DNA of 35,966 nucleotides from Actinomycetota bacterium (GCA_014859275.1 JACUUO010000013.1:1-35966), one strand, 5' to 3'; numbered from the stretch's first letter, positions 26,071 through 34,308 are shown. The notes: generated by a model not told the origin, from the letters alone. Made by a program: numbers and translations.

Positions 26071-26320
26071 GATAACCTCTCCCGCATAAGTGTTTTATTA
26101 AGTTTAACTGCTTTTCGACAAGGCTTTCAACTCAAACCCAGATATTGCAATAGAGGTTTTGATCGAATTGCCGATAGTTACAGGCCTGTGGCCTGGAGAT
26201 TAAGTTTCAGATCGTAGGATACAGAAGCTGGTAGCCATTAGCCGGTGGAATTACCAACTGCCTTCCTGTTGTTTTTATAACAACCGTTAGCTGGCAGATG
26301 TGATGAGGGGATAAGTAAAT

Positions 26321-26917
26321 ATGTCTCTAAAAATCGCTTTGCGGCAGGTCGTCAAGAGAAGACGAGATGCGCTCAGCCGCAATGAGCGAGAGCGTAAAGC
26401 TATAGCTATCAAAGAGAGGCTCTTTGTCCTGCCGGAGTTTAGAAATGCTGAGTCGGTACTCTTTTACGCTGCATTTGGGAGCGAGGTACCGACGCTTAAG
26501 ATGATGAGTGAGAGCCTTGGGCTGGGCAAAAAAATTATTCTTCCTATTACAGACACCAAGACAAAGAACCTAGCGCTACGAAGAGTGCATGATTTAAAAA
26601 ATCTCCAACTAAATCAATATGGGATTCCGGAACCAGTCCCTGAGAGTACCGTTCACCACGACTATAACGAGGTCGACCTCGTTATAGTGCCAGGAGTAGT
26701 GTTCGACCGATACGGCCAGCGTATCGGCTATGGCGGTGGCTATTACGATCGCTTCTTAAACAGAATCGATCCTTCAGTTCCGAGGGTGTCGATCGCCTTT
26801 GAGGAACAGATCGTGCCCGAGATACCTGCAGAAAGCCACGACCTGCCAGTTGATAAAATTATAACCGAGGAGCGAGTTATCGATGCCTGTAAGGCAAGGC
26901 TAATTCCTCCTCCTTGA
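26321..26917 (+). CDS. 5-formyltetrahydrofolate cyclo-ligase
   Basis: A 198-aa enzyme that converts 5-formyl-THF to 5,10-methenyl-THF with ATP, returning folate to the one-carbon pool. Motifs: basic N-terminus KIALRQVVKRRRDAL, substrate region ESVLFYAAFGSEVPT, and the ATP/Mg signature VDLVIVPGVVFDRYGQRIGYGGGYYDRFL (shown in two parts: VDLVIVPGVVFDRYGQR and IGYGGGYYDRFL, about 138-166). GAGGGGAT precedes the ATG. The 250 bases upstream hold no other gene. It stands alone, followed by the repeat mosaic. Confidence 0.94.
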   Translation: MSLKIALRQVVKRRRDALSRNERERKAIAIKERLFVLPEFRNAESVLFYAAFGSEVPTLKMMSESLGLGKKIILPITDTKTKNLALRRVHDLKNLQLNQYGIPEPVPESTVHHDYNEVDLVIVPGVVFDRYGQRIGYGGGYYDRFLNRIDPSVPRVSIAFEEQIVPEIPAESHDLPVDKIITEERVIDACKARLIPPP

Positions 26918-26954
26918 CGGGAGAAGGGGCGTTAGCCTGCAAGAGGGATTATTC

Positions 26955-27176
26955 CTGGGGAAGGATTTCCCCATGATCAAACATATATGTAGGATGTAGG
27001 GGCGGACCCTGTGTCCGCCCTAGGAAGGGTCGAGACAAGCTCGACCACTACTCTATGGAAACGTGAGTTTCCTTAGGCCATGGAAGGCCCGTGATGGGCC
27101 GACGTGTCCGCCCGTAGTTGCCCGATTTATCGGGCGTATTTATCTCCCTCTGGGAGAGGGTGTAGGGTGAGGGTAA
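26955..27176. repeat. Small-hairpin repeat mosaic, copy 2 (longest)
   Basis: A row of at least seven short perfect or near-perfect palindromes: TGGGGAAggatTTCCCCA, GGGCGGACcctgtGTCCGCCC, GGTCGAgacaagcTCGACC, GGAAACgtgaGTTTCC, GGCCCgtgatGGGCC, GCCCGATttATCGGGC and CCCTCtgggaGAGGG. Units recur elsewhere in the window: the first part at 1-32, the GGAAAC/GGCC pair at 17955-18002 and the GCCCGAT unit at 1294-1318. From 27177 to 27292 I see nothing further. Confidence 0.75.
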
Positions 27177-27292
27177 ATACCCTCATTTCATACCCGCATG
27201 CTGACAGCTTCTCATCACGCATGCATGATGGTTGCTACTACTCTGTCAGGCTTGCAATGACAATTCATAGTATGTTTGGCGGTGTACCAGAT

Positions 27293-27880
27293 TCACAGCA
27301 GGCTGAAATGCGCAAAAACCATCAAAACGATGGTAGCGGCAAGCAGGGTGCCTGCTGCCAGCTGGGTAGGAGTATGCTTTCTCAGGGTAAACCTAGCCCA
27401 TATTACAAGAGGCACTAGAATAACAATCGGAGCTGCAATCTTACCGTAGAGGAAGACCAGGGCCAGGACGATCGATGTTATACCCGCAGCATGCAGGCTT
27501 ATCTTCCAGAAGATGGTGATTATAGTGATTACTATACCAGTCAGCACAACCACCCAGGAGATAGCTTTTATGGCCTCCGGGGCGCTTGCCAAATAAACAG
27601 CAATAAGCCCCAGGACAGCGCAGCTAAGTGAAAAAATAAAGGGTTTAATTCTATCCTCGCGCGTGCTTATGTGGGCATCTTTTACCAATCCCAATCTTAT
27701 CCTGCGCTTTATATCCCACAACGGAAGCGCGCTAAAGAAAAGGGTAAGGATCAACCAGTAGATAATAGCAGCCCCAATGCTCTTTGACGAGCCGATGGCT
27801 ACAAGAAGGAAGAATGGCGAAGAAGAATAGTAAGGATTGAGCAGATCAGATATTCTATTTGCTAGCTTTTCTCGGCTCAA
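27293..27880 (-). CDS. PAP2-like integral membrane protein
   Basis: A 195-aa protein with five or six hydrophobic segments. STREDRIKPF (about residues 72-81) resembles the K-x6-R-x-P first motif of PAP2 phosphatases; WKISLHAAG (about 125-133) resembles the SxxxH middle motif, and ARFTLRKHTPTQLAAG (about 161-176) the R-x5-H-x3-Q-type last motif. It may act on a lipid phosphate. The start is TTG inside the end of the YihY gene (26-base overlap), so translation is probably coupled. Family call moderate; substrate unknown. Confidence 0.65.
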   Translation of the reverse strand: MSREKLANRISDLLNPYYSSSPFFLLVAIGSSKSIGAAIIYWLILTLFFSALPLWDIKRRIRLGLVKDAHISTREDRIKPFIFSLSCAVLGLIAVYLASAPEAIKAISWVVVLTGIVITIITIFWKISLHAAGITSIVLALVFLYGKIAAPIVILVPLVIWARFTLRKHTPTQLAAGTLLAATIVLMVFAHFSLL

Positions 27881-28736
27881 AACTCTTCACACCACCCATC
27901 GCCCGGCGTCCGTATACTACATTTATATCTGCCCCCAATAATAGAAGTACCGCTGAGATGTATAGCCAGAACATTAGAAGTACTATGCTCGCGAGGCCTC
28001 CATAAACCAGCCCATACCCCTCACGGGCAAAGGCATTAAGGTAGAAGGCGAAGCCGTATTTGGCAATCTCCCAGGTAAGCCCAGCCACGAGGGTACCAGG
28101 CAGGATGCTCTTAAAGCTCAGCTTAACATTAGGCACCAGCTTATAGATGATTAAAAAAAGTAGCAGCGATGAGATGATGCCGAGGACAGTATTGAAAAGC
28201 GTCCAGACAGCCACAATCACCCTGCCGGTGAATAGAAGCCTTAAAATCTCATCCCTAAATACTGTTGCGAGCGCAGTGGCGCTAAAGGAGAAAAAAATAA
28301 GGGCGGCGATGATCAAGTATACCCCGATCGCGACGAACTTTTGCACGAGAATATTTCGTGTCTCTGCTGTCTCATATACTGCATTTAGGCCGATGGCTAT
28401 CCCACCGAAAAGATTAGTCCCAGCCCACAAGAAACCAAGAAGTGCGATGATGCCGGCGATCGACCGGAAATCGATAAGGGGTATGATGATGCTATCCCTG
28501 ATAAAACCGGCAAGCGCTGGGAAATTGGCCAACACGAAGTCCATAACCTGATTTTGCACAGCCGGGTCCTCCAATACAAACCCAAGAACAATGCCTGAAA
28601 AAAGGAGGAGCGGGAAGAGCGAGAAAAATATAAAAAACGCGATACCGCCGGCGAGCAGCGAGCCGCTATGTTTGTTGAATTTAAAATAGACCTCTTTTAG
28701 AAACTCAAAGGTATTCCGGAGGAAGTGCAACCCCAT
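27855..28736 (-). CDS. YihY/BrkB family inner membrane protein
   Basis: A 293-aa protein of the YihY/virulence factor BrkB family (PF03631): SLLAGGIAFFIFFSLFPLLL near residue 26, FLWAGTNLFGGIAIGLNAVY near 104, and GLVYGGLASIVLLMFWLYIS near 244, in six membrane helices. Transport role unknown. ATG 28736 is used; a GTG one codon earlier and a TTG three codons later have similar claims, since AGGAG lies very near the ATG. It lies 5 bases after the metallophosphoesterase gene and overlaps the PAP2-like gene. Confidence 0.9.
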   Translation of the reverse strand: MGLHFLRNTFEFLKEVYFKFNKHSGSLLAGGIAFFIFFSLFPLLLFSGIVLGFVLEDPAVQNQVMDFVLANFPALAGFIRDSIIIPLIDFRSIAGIIALLGFLWAGTNLFGGIAIGLNAVYETAETRNILVQKFVAIGVYLIIAALIFFSFSATALATVFRDEILRLLFTGRVIVAVWTLFNTVLGIISSLLLFLIIYKLVPNVKLSFKSILPGTLVAGLTWEIAKYGFAFYLNAFAREGYGLVYGGLASIVLLMFWLYISAVLLLLGADINVVYGRRAMGGVKSFEPRKASK

Positions 28737-28741
28737 CACTC

Positions 28742-30166
28742 CTATTTAGCGCTTAGCCCTTCTAATTCGCGATCGGTGCTCTCGGCTCCTTCAACTAAAT
28801 TCCGCTCGAGGCGAAACTCCCGCTCGGCGCCCTTCACAGTCAGGCTGTCCACGGCAACCAGCTTTGCTGGCGACTGCTGTATATGGAGAATATTTAGAGT
28901 ATATGGTACACCCTGTTCAACCCGGAAGGTCCTGATTCCCGCTGCACCAGTCGTCCCGGCATTACTAAGGATATACCCTCTCCGCTCCTTCAAATTGGCC
29001 TTGTGGGTATGGCCAACGAGAACGATCGGCATTCTACCGAAGAATTTCTCGGCCACCCTGGGGCTATGCACCGCAAGAATTAACGGTTTTTTGGGTGACG
29101 CCTTAAGCTCATCTTCCAATCTGGCCCTCAATATGCTTGCTGATGTCTCGTCTACGGGCCTAACATCGTGCGTAAGGGAAGCTGGATCGGGTACACCCAG
29201 TATCGTTATTCCATTAATGGTAACCGGCTTCCCTTCAAGGATGATTACATTTTTAACGTCTTTTAAGAACGCTATCGTATCCGAAGAGTCGTGGTTTCCC
29301 GCGACAAAGGCGTAGGGCACCGGGAGGTTTGCTATGCCCTCGATAAGCCCGGTCTCAACCGGCGTGCCGAGATCTGTAATATCGCCTGTATCAATGATCA
29401 TATCAACGTTGAAATCGATGACGACCTGCCTTATAAGATCTACCGCCGCCGGATTATTATGGATGTCAGAGACATGGAGTACCTTTAACGTATCTCCATC
29501 AATTGGCTGCCATGAGTCGACTTTGGAATAGAAAAAACCAACGTTTCGCGCAATGCTTCTTACCTCCTGCCGGAAGGCCTTAATGTCGCCGAGCTTCTTG
29601 GCTATCGCCTCGGTAGCCCAGGGAGCAGCAGATAAAGCACCACTATACCTAGGCTGCTTAAATGCGTAAACATTAAAGGAATAGTAGGTTCCAACAAGAA
29701 GGGCTCCGACAAGGGCAGCCCCAATTAATGCGCCTGCAGTCGCCTTTAGGAAGCGTTTCCGTGGCGAAACAGCGGCCCCTATTGCTCCACCAAGGGCTGC
29801 AAGGATGATTAACCTGAAAATAAACTTCTGGAAAGCGTCTTTTCCTTCCGCCTCGAGTCTTTGTATCAGCTCATCATGATCATTTAACCCGTCGGCAACC
29901 TCGCCTATCTCATGCAGATATATTCGCTCAAAAACAACCTTCAGCCTAAGTGGGGTCTTATGGGTAAAGGCGGCAATCTCGCCGAAGGGCGGGATTGCAA
30001 GCTCTGTTTCGCCGCGATACGATGGTGTCACACCAATGCCTATCCTGAAGCCATCTATATCGTATGATGAGTAGCCGAATAGAACTGCAGATAGGATGCT
30101 AGCCACAATCGCAAGGGCTAGCGCGATCCACCAGGCGGAGAGGCCTTTTTTAAAGACTTCAGTCAT
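28742..30166 (-). CDS. Membrane metallophosphoesterase
   Basis: A 474-aa protein. Membrane helices at about 11-30, 116-134 and 143-163 precede a calcineurin-type phosphoesterase domain from about 227 on. Its dinuclear metal motifs are complete: SDIHNN (Asp234, His236), GDITD (261-265), GNHD (290-293), AVHSP and GHTH. The first extracytoplasmic loop (about 31-115) is beta-rich. Related proteins hydrolyse lipid- or nucleotide-type phosphoesters. With the YihY and PAP2-like genes it forms an envelope operon. AAGGTGAT stands just before the ATG, which overlaps the stop of a short upstream frame (ATGA). Confidence 0.9.
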   Translation of the reverse strand: MTEVFKKGLSAWWIALALAIVASILSAVLFGYSSYDIDGFRIGIGVTPSYRGETELAIPPFGEIAAFTHKTPLRLKVVFERIYLHEIGEVADGLNDHDELIQRLEAEGKDAFQKFIFRLIILAALGGAIGAAVSPRKRFLKATAGALIGAALVGALLVGTYYSFNVYAFKQPRYSGALSAAPWATEAIAKKLGDIKAFRQEVRSIARNVGFFYSKVDSWQPIDGDTLKVLHVSDIHNNPAAVDLIRQVVIDFNVDMIIDTGDITDLGTPVETGLIEGIANLPVPYAFVAGNHDSSDTIAFLKDVKNVIILEGKPVTINGITILGVPDPASLTHDVRPVDETSASILRARLEDELKASPKKPLILAVHSPRVAEKFFGRMPIVLVGHTHKANLKERRGYILSNAGTTGAAGIRTFRVEQGVPYTLNILHIQQSPAKLVAVDSLTVKGAEREFRLERNLVEGAESTDRELEGLSAK

Positions 30167-30342
30167 TCTATCACCTTAAAAGTGGCACTATATGGCTGGC
30201 AAGCCGGTGTGCCGGCGCGGCCCCTGACCGGGATTCTCAATCCGTCGAGGGTAAATTGGATATTTATCTGCCAACCATAAGCGCCTTCAAGTCTAATCTT
30301 AACAGCGGAAATTGCGGGTCGTCCCTTATAAATGATTTTAGG
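30163..30342 (-). pseudogene. Short open frame coupled to the metallophosphoesterase gene (possible gene remnant)
   Basis: A 59-codon open stretch that reads like real protein (GRPAISAVKIRLEGAYGWQI, then NIQFTLDGLRIPVRG and SATFKVIE, a beta-rich pattern). Its TGA overlaps the ATG of the metallophosphoesterase (ATGA), a typical operon junction. No ATG, GTG or TTG begins it; an in-frame TAG precedes it. It may be the end of a frameshifted gene or a short gene with an unusual start. From 30343 to 30401 I see nothing else. Confidence 0.4.
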
Positions 30343-30401
30343 CTATCTTTGCCCGACTGCAAGCTCCGGCGCATGTCATAGCACCAAGCTCTCCTTATGG
30401 A

Positions 30402-30436
30402 ATAGAAAAACATAAGGGGCTGCTTCTTGCAGCCCC
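30402..30436 (-). terminator. Terminator after the YtxH gene
   Basis: GGGGCTGC (30416-30423) pairs with GCAGCCCC (30429-30436) around TTCTT; read on the minus strand TTATGTTTTTC follows. It lies about 85 bases after the stop codon of the YtxH gene. Confidence 0.75.
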
Positions 30437-30521
30437 GCATGAAAATTCCCCTAACTTACTGTGGCCATTATAAGCTTACCGTTAGCTAGTGCATATCTTA
30501 GCAGCCAGCAATTAGAGCCAA

Positions 30522-30902
30522 CTACTCCTCCTCTTCCAGCTCTTCCTTCGCCCTTTCCTCTCCAACCTCGACTGCCTCTTCGGCTTTTTCCGCTCCTCGT
30601 CCTATTCTTTCCTTAACAGCCCCCGCTGCGGTTTCAACTCCGGTGACCAAGCGTTCTCTGGCATCTTCAATCCGTCCTCTTAGCTCTTGGCCTCGCTCTG
30701 CGGCCACCTCGCGCAACCTTTCGCGCTGTTCCTCGTATTTCTCGCGGCTTTCTTCCTTCATCTCCTCGATCCTGGCCTTTAACTGCTCCCTGGTTTCCTT
30801 GCCGGAGCGCGGGGCCAGAAGCAGCCCTCCAATTGCACCCAGGATGCCTCCGATAATAAGAGCCGCTAATCTACCGGCTCCGCCTTTCCCTCTGTTAGCC
30901 AT
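30522..30902 (-). CDS. YtxH domain protein
   Basis: A 126-aa protein with a glycine-rich membrane helix (about 10-29, ALIIGGILGAIGGLLLAPRS) directly followed by GKETREQL, the YtxH (PF12732) signature, and then a long, highly charged helix to the end. Such proteins are linked to general stress in Bacillus; the precise role is unknown. AGGAGG stands 9 bases before the ATG. It is a single gene with its own terminator. Confidence 0.88.
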   Translation of the reverse strand: MANRGKGGAGRLAALIIGGILGAIGGLLLAPRSGKETREQLKARIEEMKEESREKYEEQRERLREVAAERGQELRGRIEDARERLVTGVETAAGAVKERIGRGAEKAEEAVEVGEERAKEELEEEE

Positions 30903-30980
30903 GTCGTAAGCCTCCTATCTTAATAGATTAAGATTTCTATTTGCTTAATGAGCTACCCAATCTCGTTTTTCTTAAACAAA

Positions 30981-31922
30981 TCACCTGCGCTTCAGGGCAA
31001 AACCAACCAACATGTCGACGAGTTCGCTAAATTCGATGCCCCTGGCTGCGGCTGCCATGGGAAGAAGGCTGGTCTCGGTCATGCCCGGGCTGGTATTTAG
31101 CTCGAGTACATACGGCATCCCATCCTCGCCGACTATTATATCGATTCTCGAGACGTCACGGCAATCCAACACAGAGTGCACGCGTATTGCTGTCTCCTGA
31201 ACCTTCTCTATCAGCTTATCAGGGAGTCTTGCAGGTATAAAGTACTCGGCCTTACCCATAGTATACATCGACTCAAAATCAAAAAACTCGCTCTGCGTGC
31301 TAACCTCTATTACCGGTAGTGCCTCTAGCTCTTCGCTGCCAATGACGCTTACACTGACCTCGGTGCCCTTTATGTACTTTTCAAGAACAACCTTATCATC
31401 ATAGCTCAGTGCGCCGATAAGGGCTCCGGGCAACTCTTCCTTACTGTGAGCTATCTTTATTCCCAGAGCAGATCCCTGACCAGCTGGCTTAACAACTATC
31501 GGCAAGCCCAGTTTGCCTACTACATCATCGAGAGCCCCAGCGGCGCCCATCTCGCGAAAACTGCCCGCACTCAGGGTGAAAAAATCTGGAGTCGGGACAT
31601 TTTTTCTCCTAAAGATCTCCTTGGCGAGAGCTTTATCGAAACCGACCGTACTTGCATACACGCCTGGCCCAGTATATGGAATCCCCATTATTTCAAGAAG
31701 TTCTTGAACAGTCCCGTCTTCACCATATTTTCCATGTAGCGCAATATACACTAGGTCGATTAGGTTTTGCTTAAGGTTGATTATGAGGTTTTCGTCGACG
31801 TCAAGCTTACTGACCTCATAACCCTTCTCTCGTAACGCCTCATAGACCCGATGACCGCTCTTTAGAGATACATCACGCTCAAGTGAGCGGCCCCCCATGA
31901 GAACCGCTACATTCTCTTTCAC
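30981..31922 (-). CDS. ddl: D-alanine--D-alanine ligase
   Basis: A 313-aa ATP-grasp enzyme that joins two D-Ala for peptidoglycan. Motifs: MGGRSLERDVSLKSG (residues 9-23), HGKYGEDGTVQ (about 63-73), VVKPAGQGSALGI (about 142-154), the omega-loop region FDFESMYTMG, and LELNTSPGMTETSLLP (about 273-288). The GTG start has GGGGGATAAGG upstream. A TATAAT at 32050-32055 on the minus strand may be its -10. The nearby alanine-type T-box aminotransferase would feed the same pathway. Confidence 0.95.
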   Translation of the reverse strand: MKENVAVLMGGRSLERDVSLKSGHRVYEALREKGYEVSKLDVDENLIINLKQNLIDLVYIALHGKYGEDGTVQELLEIMGIPYTGPGVYASTVGFDKALAKEIFRRKNVPTPDFFTLSAGSFREMGAAGALDDVVGKLGLPIVVKPAGQGSALGIKIAHSKEELPGALIGALSYDDKVVLEKYIKGTEVSVSVIGSEELEALPVIEVSTQSEFFDFESMYTMGKAEYFIPARLPDKLIEKVQETAIRVHSVLDCRDVSRIDIIVGEDGMPYVLELNTSPGMTETSLLPMAAAARGIEFSELVDMLVGFALKRR

Positions 31923-31994
31923 CGCCTTATCCCCCGTTTCTATGGTATGTAGGCCATCTTAAGAAGATGGTTCTCTGTCATTGCAATCTTCTCA

Positions 31995-32055
31995 GTTTTA
32001 CTGAGAAAGGATTTTTGTAAGTCGATTAGGTGATTGTTCACTGTTACTCATTATA
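31995..32055 (-). promoter_or_regulatory. Probable ddl promoter region with hairpin
   Basis: TATAAT (32050-32055) on the minus strand in an AT-rich stretch; no convincing -35. Between it and ddl lies TTCTCAGT-ttt-ACTGAGAA (about 31994-32012), a perfect hairpin in the leader, and CCATCTTcttAAGATGG (about 31951-31970). I cannot say whether these regulate ddl. Confidence 0.35.
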
Positions 32056-32164
32056 TACCAATACTTATAATTATAATTGCTGTTTAGTGTTAACGGATAA
32101 CGAACGCCTATTTTTACCTTAATGTCTGATGCTAAGCGTCGGCCCTTAGGTGCTTACTGCTAGC

Positions 32165-33424
32165 CTATTTCGAACCTGGTGAGTACCCTCGTAGAAGCGA
32201 TCTATAAAGGGCAAGATGGTGCTTGGTCACAGCACCTAGCCGCTTTATGCCCTCATAGATAACCTCCGGCGGGCAGTAGGAGAAATTTAGCCTCATGCTG
32301 CTGTTTTTTTCAACGCCCACATAGAAAGCCCGGCCCGGCACATAGGCCACCTTGGCCTCACGGATTGCTTCCGCGAGCATCTCCCCCGAATCTAAGCCAT
32401 CGGGTAGGGTCGCCCAAATAAAAAGGCCACCATTGGGATGCGTCCAGGTCGCTTCTTCCGGGAAGAACTCCTCCAGTGCTGAGAGCATGGCATCCCGCCG
32501 CTCCGTATAAAGATCGATCAACACTTCGACATTTTTTCTCCAATCGAAGGCGCTCAAATATTCTTCCGTAACCCGCTGCGAGAAGGAGCTTGAGCACAGG
32601 TTTGCCGCCTGCTTGGCAAATATCAACTTCTCGAGGATAGCCCTTGGGGCAGCCACCCAGCCCAGGCGCATACCGGGTGCGAATATCTTGGAAAACGTTC
32701 CAAGATAAACGACGTTTTCGTCCATTGAACGAAGCGATGGTTCCTCTTCACCATCGAAACGAATCCTTCCGTAAGGATCATCCTCGATAATTACAAAGCC
32801 GTACTTTCCCGAAAGCTCGATCAATTCCCGGCGCCGTTCTTCTACTAGGGTAACCCCAACCGGGTTATGGAAGTTTGGGACCACATAGACAAACTTCGGC
32901 TGCCTGCCTTTCTTGATTAGCTCCTCGAGTTTCTCCGCCAGGAGATCGGTTCTTAAGCCCATGTCATCGAGCGGTACGGAGACGACGTCCGGCTCGTAGC
33001 TGGTAAAGGCCTGGAGGGCGCCGACATAGCTCGGCGCCTCGACGATGATTGTATCGCCCCTGCCGATGAATATCTTACCTAAAAGCTCAAGGGCCTGCTG
33101 TGCGCCATCGGTTATGATAATATCATCGACCCCGACCTCGACATCGATCTCTGCCATCATCTCAACGATGTGGCGCCTTAGTGCCTCGTGGCCCTCCGAT
33201 GAGCCGTATTGAAGTGCCTCGTGCCCTTCCCGTAACATCACCCGCTGGGTTGATTCCACGATTTGGTTGACCGGAAAAACGCGGGTATCCGGCAGGCCTC
33301 CAGCAAAGGATATGACATCCGGGCGTGTGGCGACAGCTAGCATCTCCCGAATCTCCGATGATCGCATCTGACTAACCCGCGTAGCGTACAGGTCTAGCCA
33401 CTGATCAAATCTAAACTCCGTCAT
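32165..33424 (-). CDS. PLP-dependent aminotransferase, probably alanine-forming
   Basis: A 419-aa class I/II aminotransferase of the LysN/2-aminoadipate and MocR-catalytic type. Motifs: SFAGGLPD (39-46), GAQQALELLGK, PNFHNPVG (183-190), EDDPYG (Asp215) and the PLP lysine Lys246 in GTFSKIFAPGMRLGW. Sequence alone does not fix its substrates. The T-box in front reads GCC (alanine) with a bulge suited to tRNA-Ala, so I infer that it makes alanine from pyruvate. ATG 33424 has AAGGAAAGG upstream; the frame stays open to 33517, but that would cross the T-box terminator, so the longer form is wrong. Confidence 0.92.
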   Translation of the reverse strand: MTEFRFDQWLDLYATRVSQMRSSEIREMLAVATRPDVISFAGGLPDTRVFPVNQIVESTQRVMLREGHEALQYGSSEGHEALRRHIVEMMAEIDVEVGVDDIIITDGAQQALELLGKIFIGRGDTIIVEAPSYVGALQAFTSYEPDVVSVPLDDMGLRTDLLAEKLEELIKKGRQPKFVYVVPNFHNPVGVTLVEERRRELIELSGKYGFVIIEDDPYGRIRFDGEEEPSLRSMDENVVYLGTFSKIFAPGMRLGWVAAPRAILEKLIFAKQAANLCSSSFSQRVTEEYLSAFDWRKNVEVLIDLYTERRDAMLSALEEFFPEEATWTHPNGGLFIWATLPDGLDSGEMLAEAIREAKVAYVPGRAFYVGVEKNSSMRLNFSYCPPEVIYEGIKRLGAVTKHHLALYRSLLRGYSPGSK

Positions 33425-33461
33425 AGCCTTTCCTTCATTCGGCGAACAAGCCTTACAGTAT

Positions 33462-33493
33462 AAAAAACCCTCTCGTCCCAACGGGACGAGAGG
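33462..33493 (-). terminator. T-box terminator
   Basis: CCTCTCGTCCC pairs with GGGACGAGAGG around a short loop and is followed on the minus strand by TTTTTT. It is the alternative to the antiterminator formed by the T-box sequence. Confidence 0.93.
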
Positions 33494-33712
33494 CATAAAT
33501 TCCGCTCGTGGTACCACCCACCTTTACCGAGGCCTCACGGCCACCGGCCTTACGGGGTCGCATGACCCCGGCGATAACGGTGCCACCGGTTGGGCCTACT
33601 TGCTTCAGCTCAACTGCTCAGGGATGGCCTTCCAATTAAACCAGGTACCGGCTCCCAGCAACCCGGCTCTCTTCAACCTTAGTTCAATCGTACTCTTCCC
33701 ATCTGCGCAGGG
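33462..33712 (-). promoter_or_regulatory. T-box riboswitch, specifier GCC (alanine)
   Basis: The T-box sequence GGGTGGTACCACG is at 33508-33520 (minus strand). Stem I has a loop-E specifier region: AGTAC on the 5' side and GAA-G-GCC-A on the 3' side (GCC at 33628-33626), bounded by GGGA/TCCC below and an 8-bp stem above. Set beside the B. subtilis glyQS leader (GAA-A-GGC-A), the codon position gives GCC, alanine. The antiterminator bulge reads UGGU, which pairs with an A73-CCA end (tRNA-Ala), not with the U73 of tRNA-Gly. Uncharged tRNA-Ala should switch on the aminotransferase. Confidence 0.9.
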
Positions 33713-33735
33713 CATATATTATGTGTTAGAGCAAT

Positions 33736-33764
33736 ATGATAGAGGAGCGAGATAGCAAAGTCAA
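33736..33764 (-). promoter_or_regulatory. Promoter of the T-box transcript
   Basis: On the minus strand: TTGACT, 17-base spacer, TATCAT. Spacing is ideal. It lies about 25 bases before the 5' edge of T-box Stem I. Confidence 0.7.
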
Positions 33765-34003
33765 ACTCCCATCCAATATTCCCAGGCCAGGCCAATCGAT
33801 CATCGCTCCACGCTGGCTTGACGCGCTACAGTGCAAGCTTTTATACTTAATTCGATGAGTGACCCATCTGGCGCTGCACATATAAGAATCTTGCATATAA
33901 AGCCTATGGGTGGGCCTGGTATTGGTGCAAGGAGCCTGGGAATGGAGAGGTTCAGATAACGATATTCCAGGGTGGCATCTTGTAATTAATAACGCTACTC
34001 ATC
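33765..34003. other. Intergenic stretch without recognised gene
   Basis: Between the T-box promoter and the promoter of the 78-aa gene I find no gene or structure I can support. A 34-codon frame at 33855-33959 has no ribosome site. Confidence 0.6.
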
Positions 34004-34033
34004 TTGAATATAGTATAGCTATCGTCTTAATAT
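34004..34033 (+). promoter_or_regulatory. Probable promoter of the 78-aa gene
   Basis: TTGAAT (34004-34009), an 18-base spacer, then TAATAT (34028-34033), 39 bases before the ATG. Confidence 0.5.
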
Positions 34034-34071
34034 ATAAGGTCATACGAAACTAGGGAAAGGAGTGTAATAGC

Positions 34072-34308
34072 ATGAGTTTCCGCTACAGACGCATTAAGAA
34101 GCTAATAGAGCTCAGAAAAGCGCTAAATTATCGCTTAGGCTACCTAAAGAGCGCGACCGACATCTCGGATTCACAGGCACGCATAGAAGAGCTCGAATAC
34201 GTGCAGCGACTAGTAGAATCAATCAACCACATAAGTAACGTGCAGAAGCGCCATTTCCACTCCCATTCCGGGGGTGGGAACGTAAGTAATAATGATCAGC
34301 ATGAGTAG
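34072..34308 (+). CDS. Small basic hypothetical protein with His-rich tail
   Basis: A 78-aa protein I do not recognise. The N-terminal 25 residues are strongly basic (RYRRIKKLIELRKAL), the middle is a predicted amphipathic helix, and the C-terminal part reads KRHFHSHSGGGN. AAAGGAG lies 9 bases before the ATG and a plausible promoter is present, so it is probably expressed. The basic helix might bind nucleic acid and the His cluster a metal, but neither is shown. The next gene, tRNA-Arg, is 490 bases away. Confidence 0.6.
   Translation: MSFRYRRIKKLIELRKALNYRLGYLKSATDISDSQARIEELEYVQRLVESINHISNVQKRHFHSHSGGGNVSNNDQHE

Noticed and set aside
33425-33517. Longer start for the aminotransferase
   Set aside because: The extra 31 codons would begin inside the T-box and cross its terminator; the ATG at 33424 has a good ribosome site and the family N-terminus.
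33621-33633. Reading the T-box specifier as GGC (glycine)
   Set aside because: The loop-E GAA and the pairing GGGA/TCCC fix the codon one base further on (GCC), and the UGGU bulge does not suit a U73 glycine tRNA.
33855-33959. 34-codon open frame starting ATG in the gap before the 78-aa gene
   Set aside because: No ribosome site, no promoter, no recognisable protein pattern; chance frames of this size are common.
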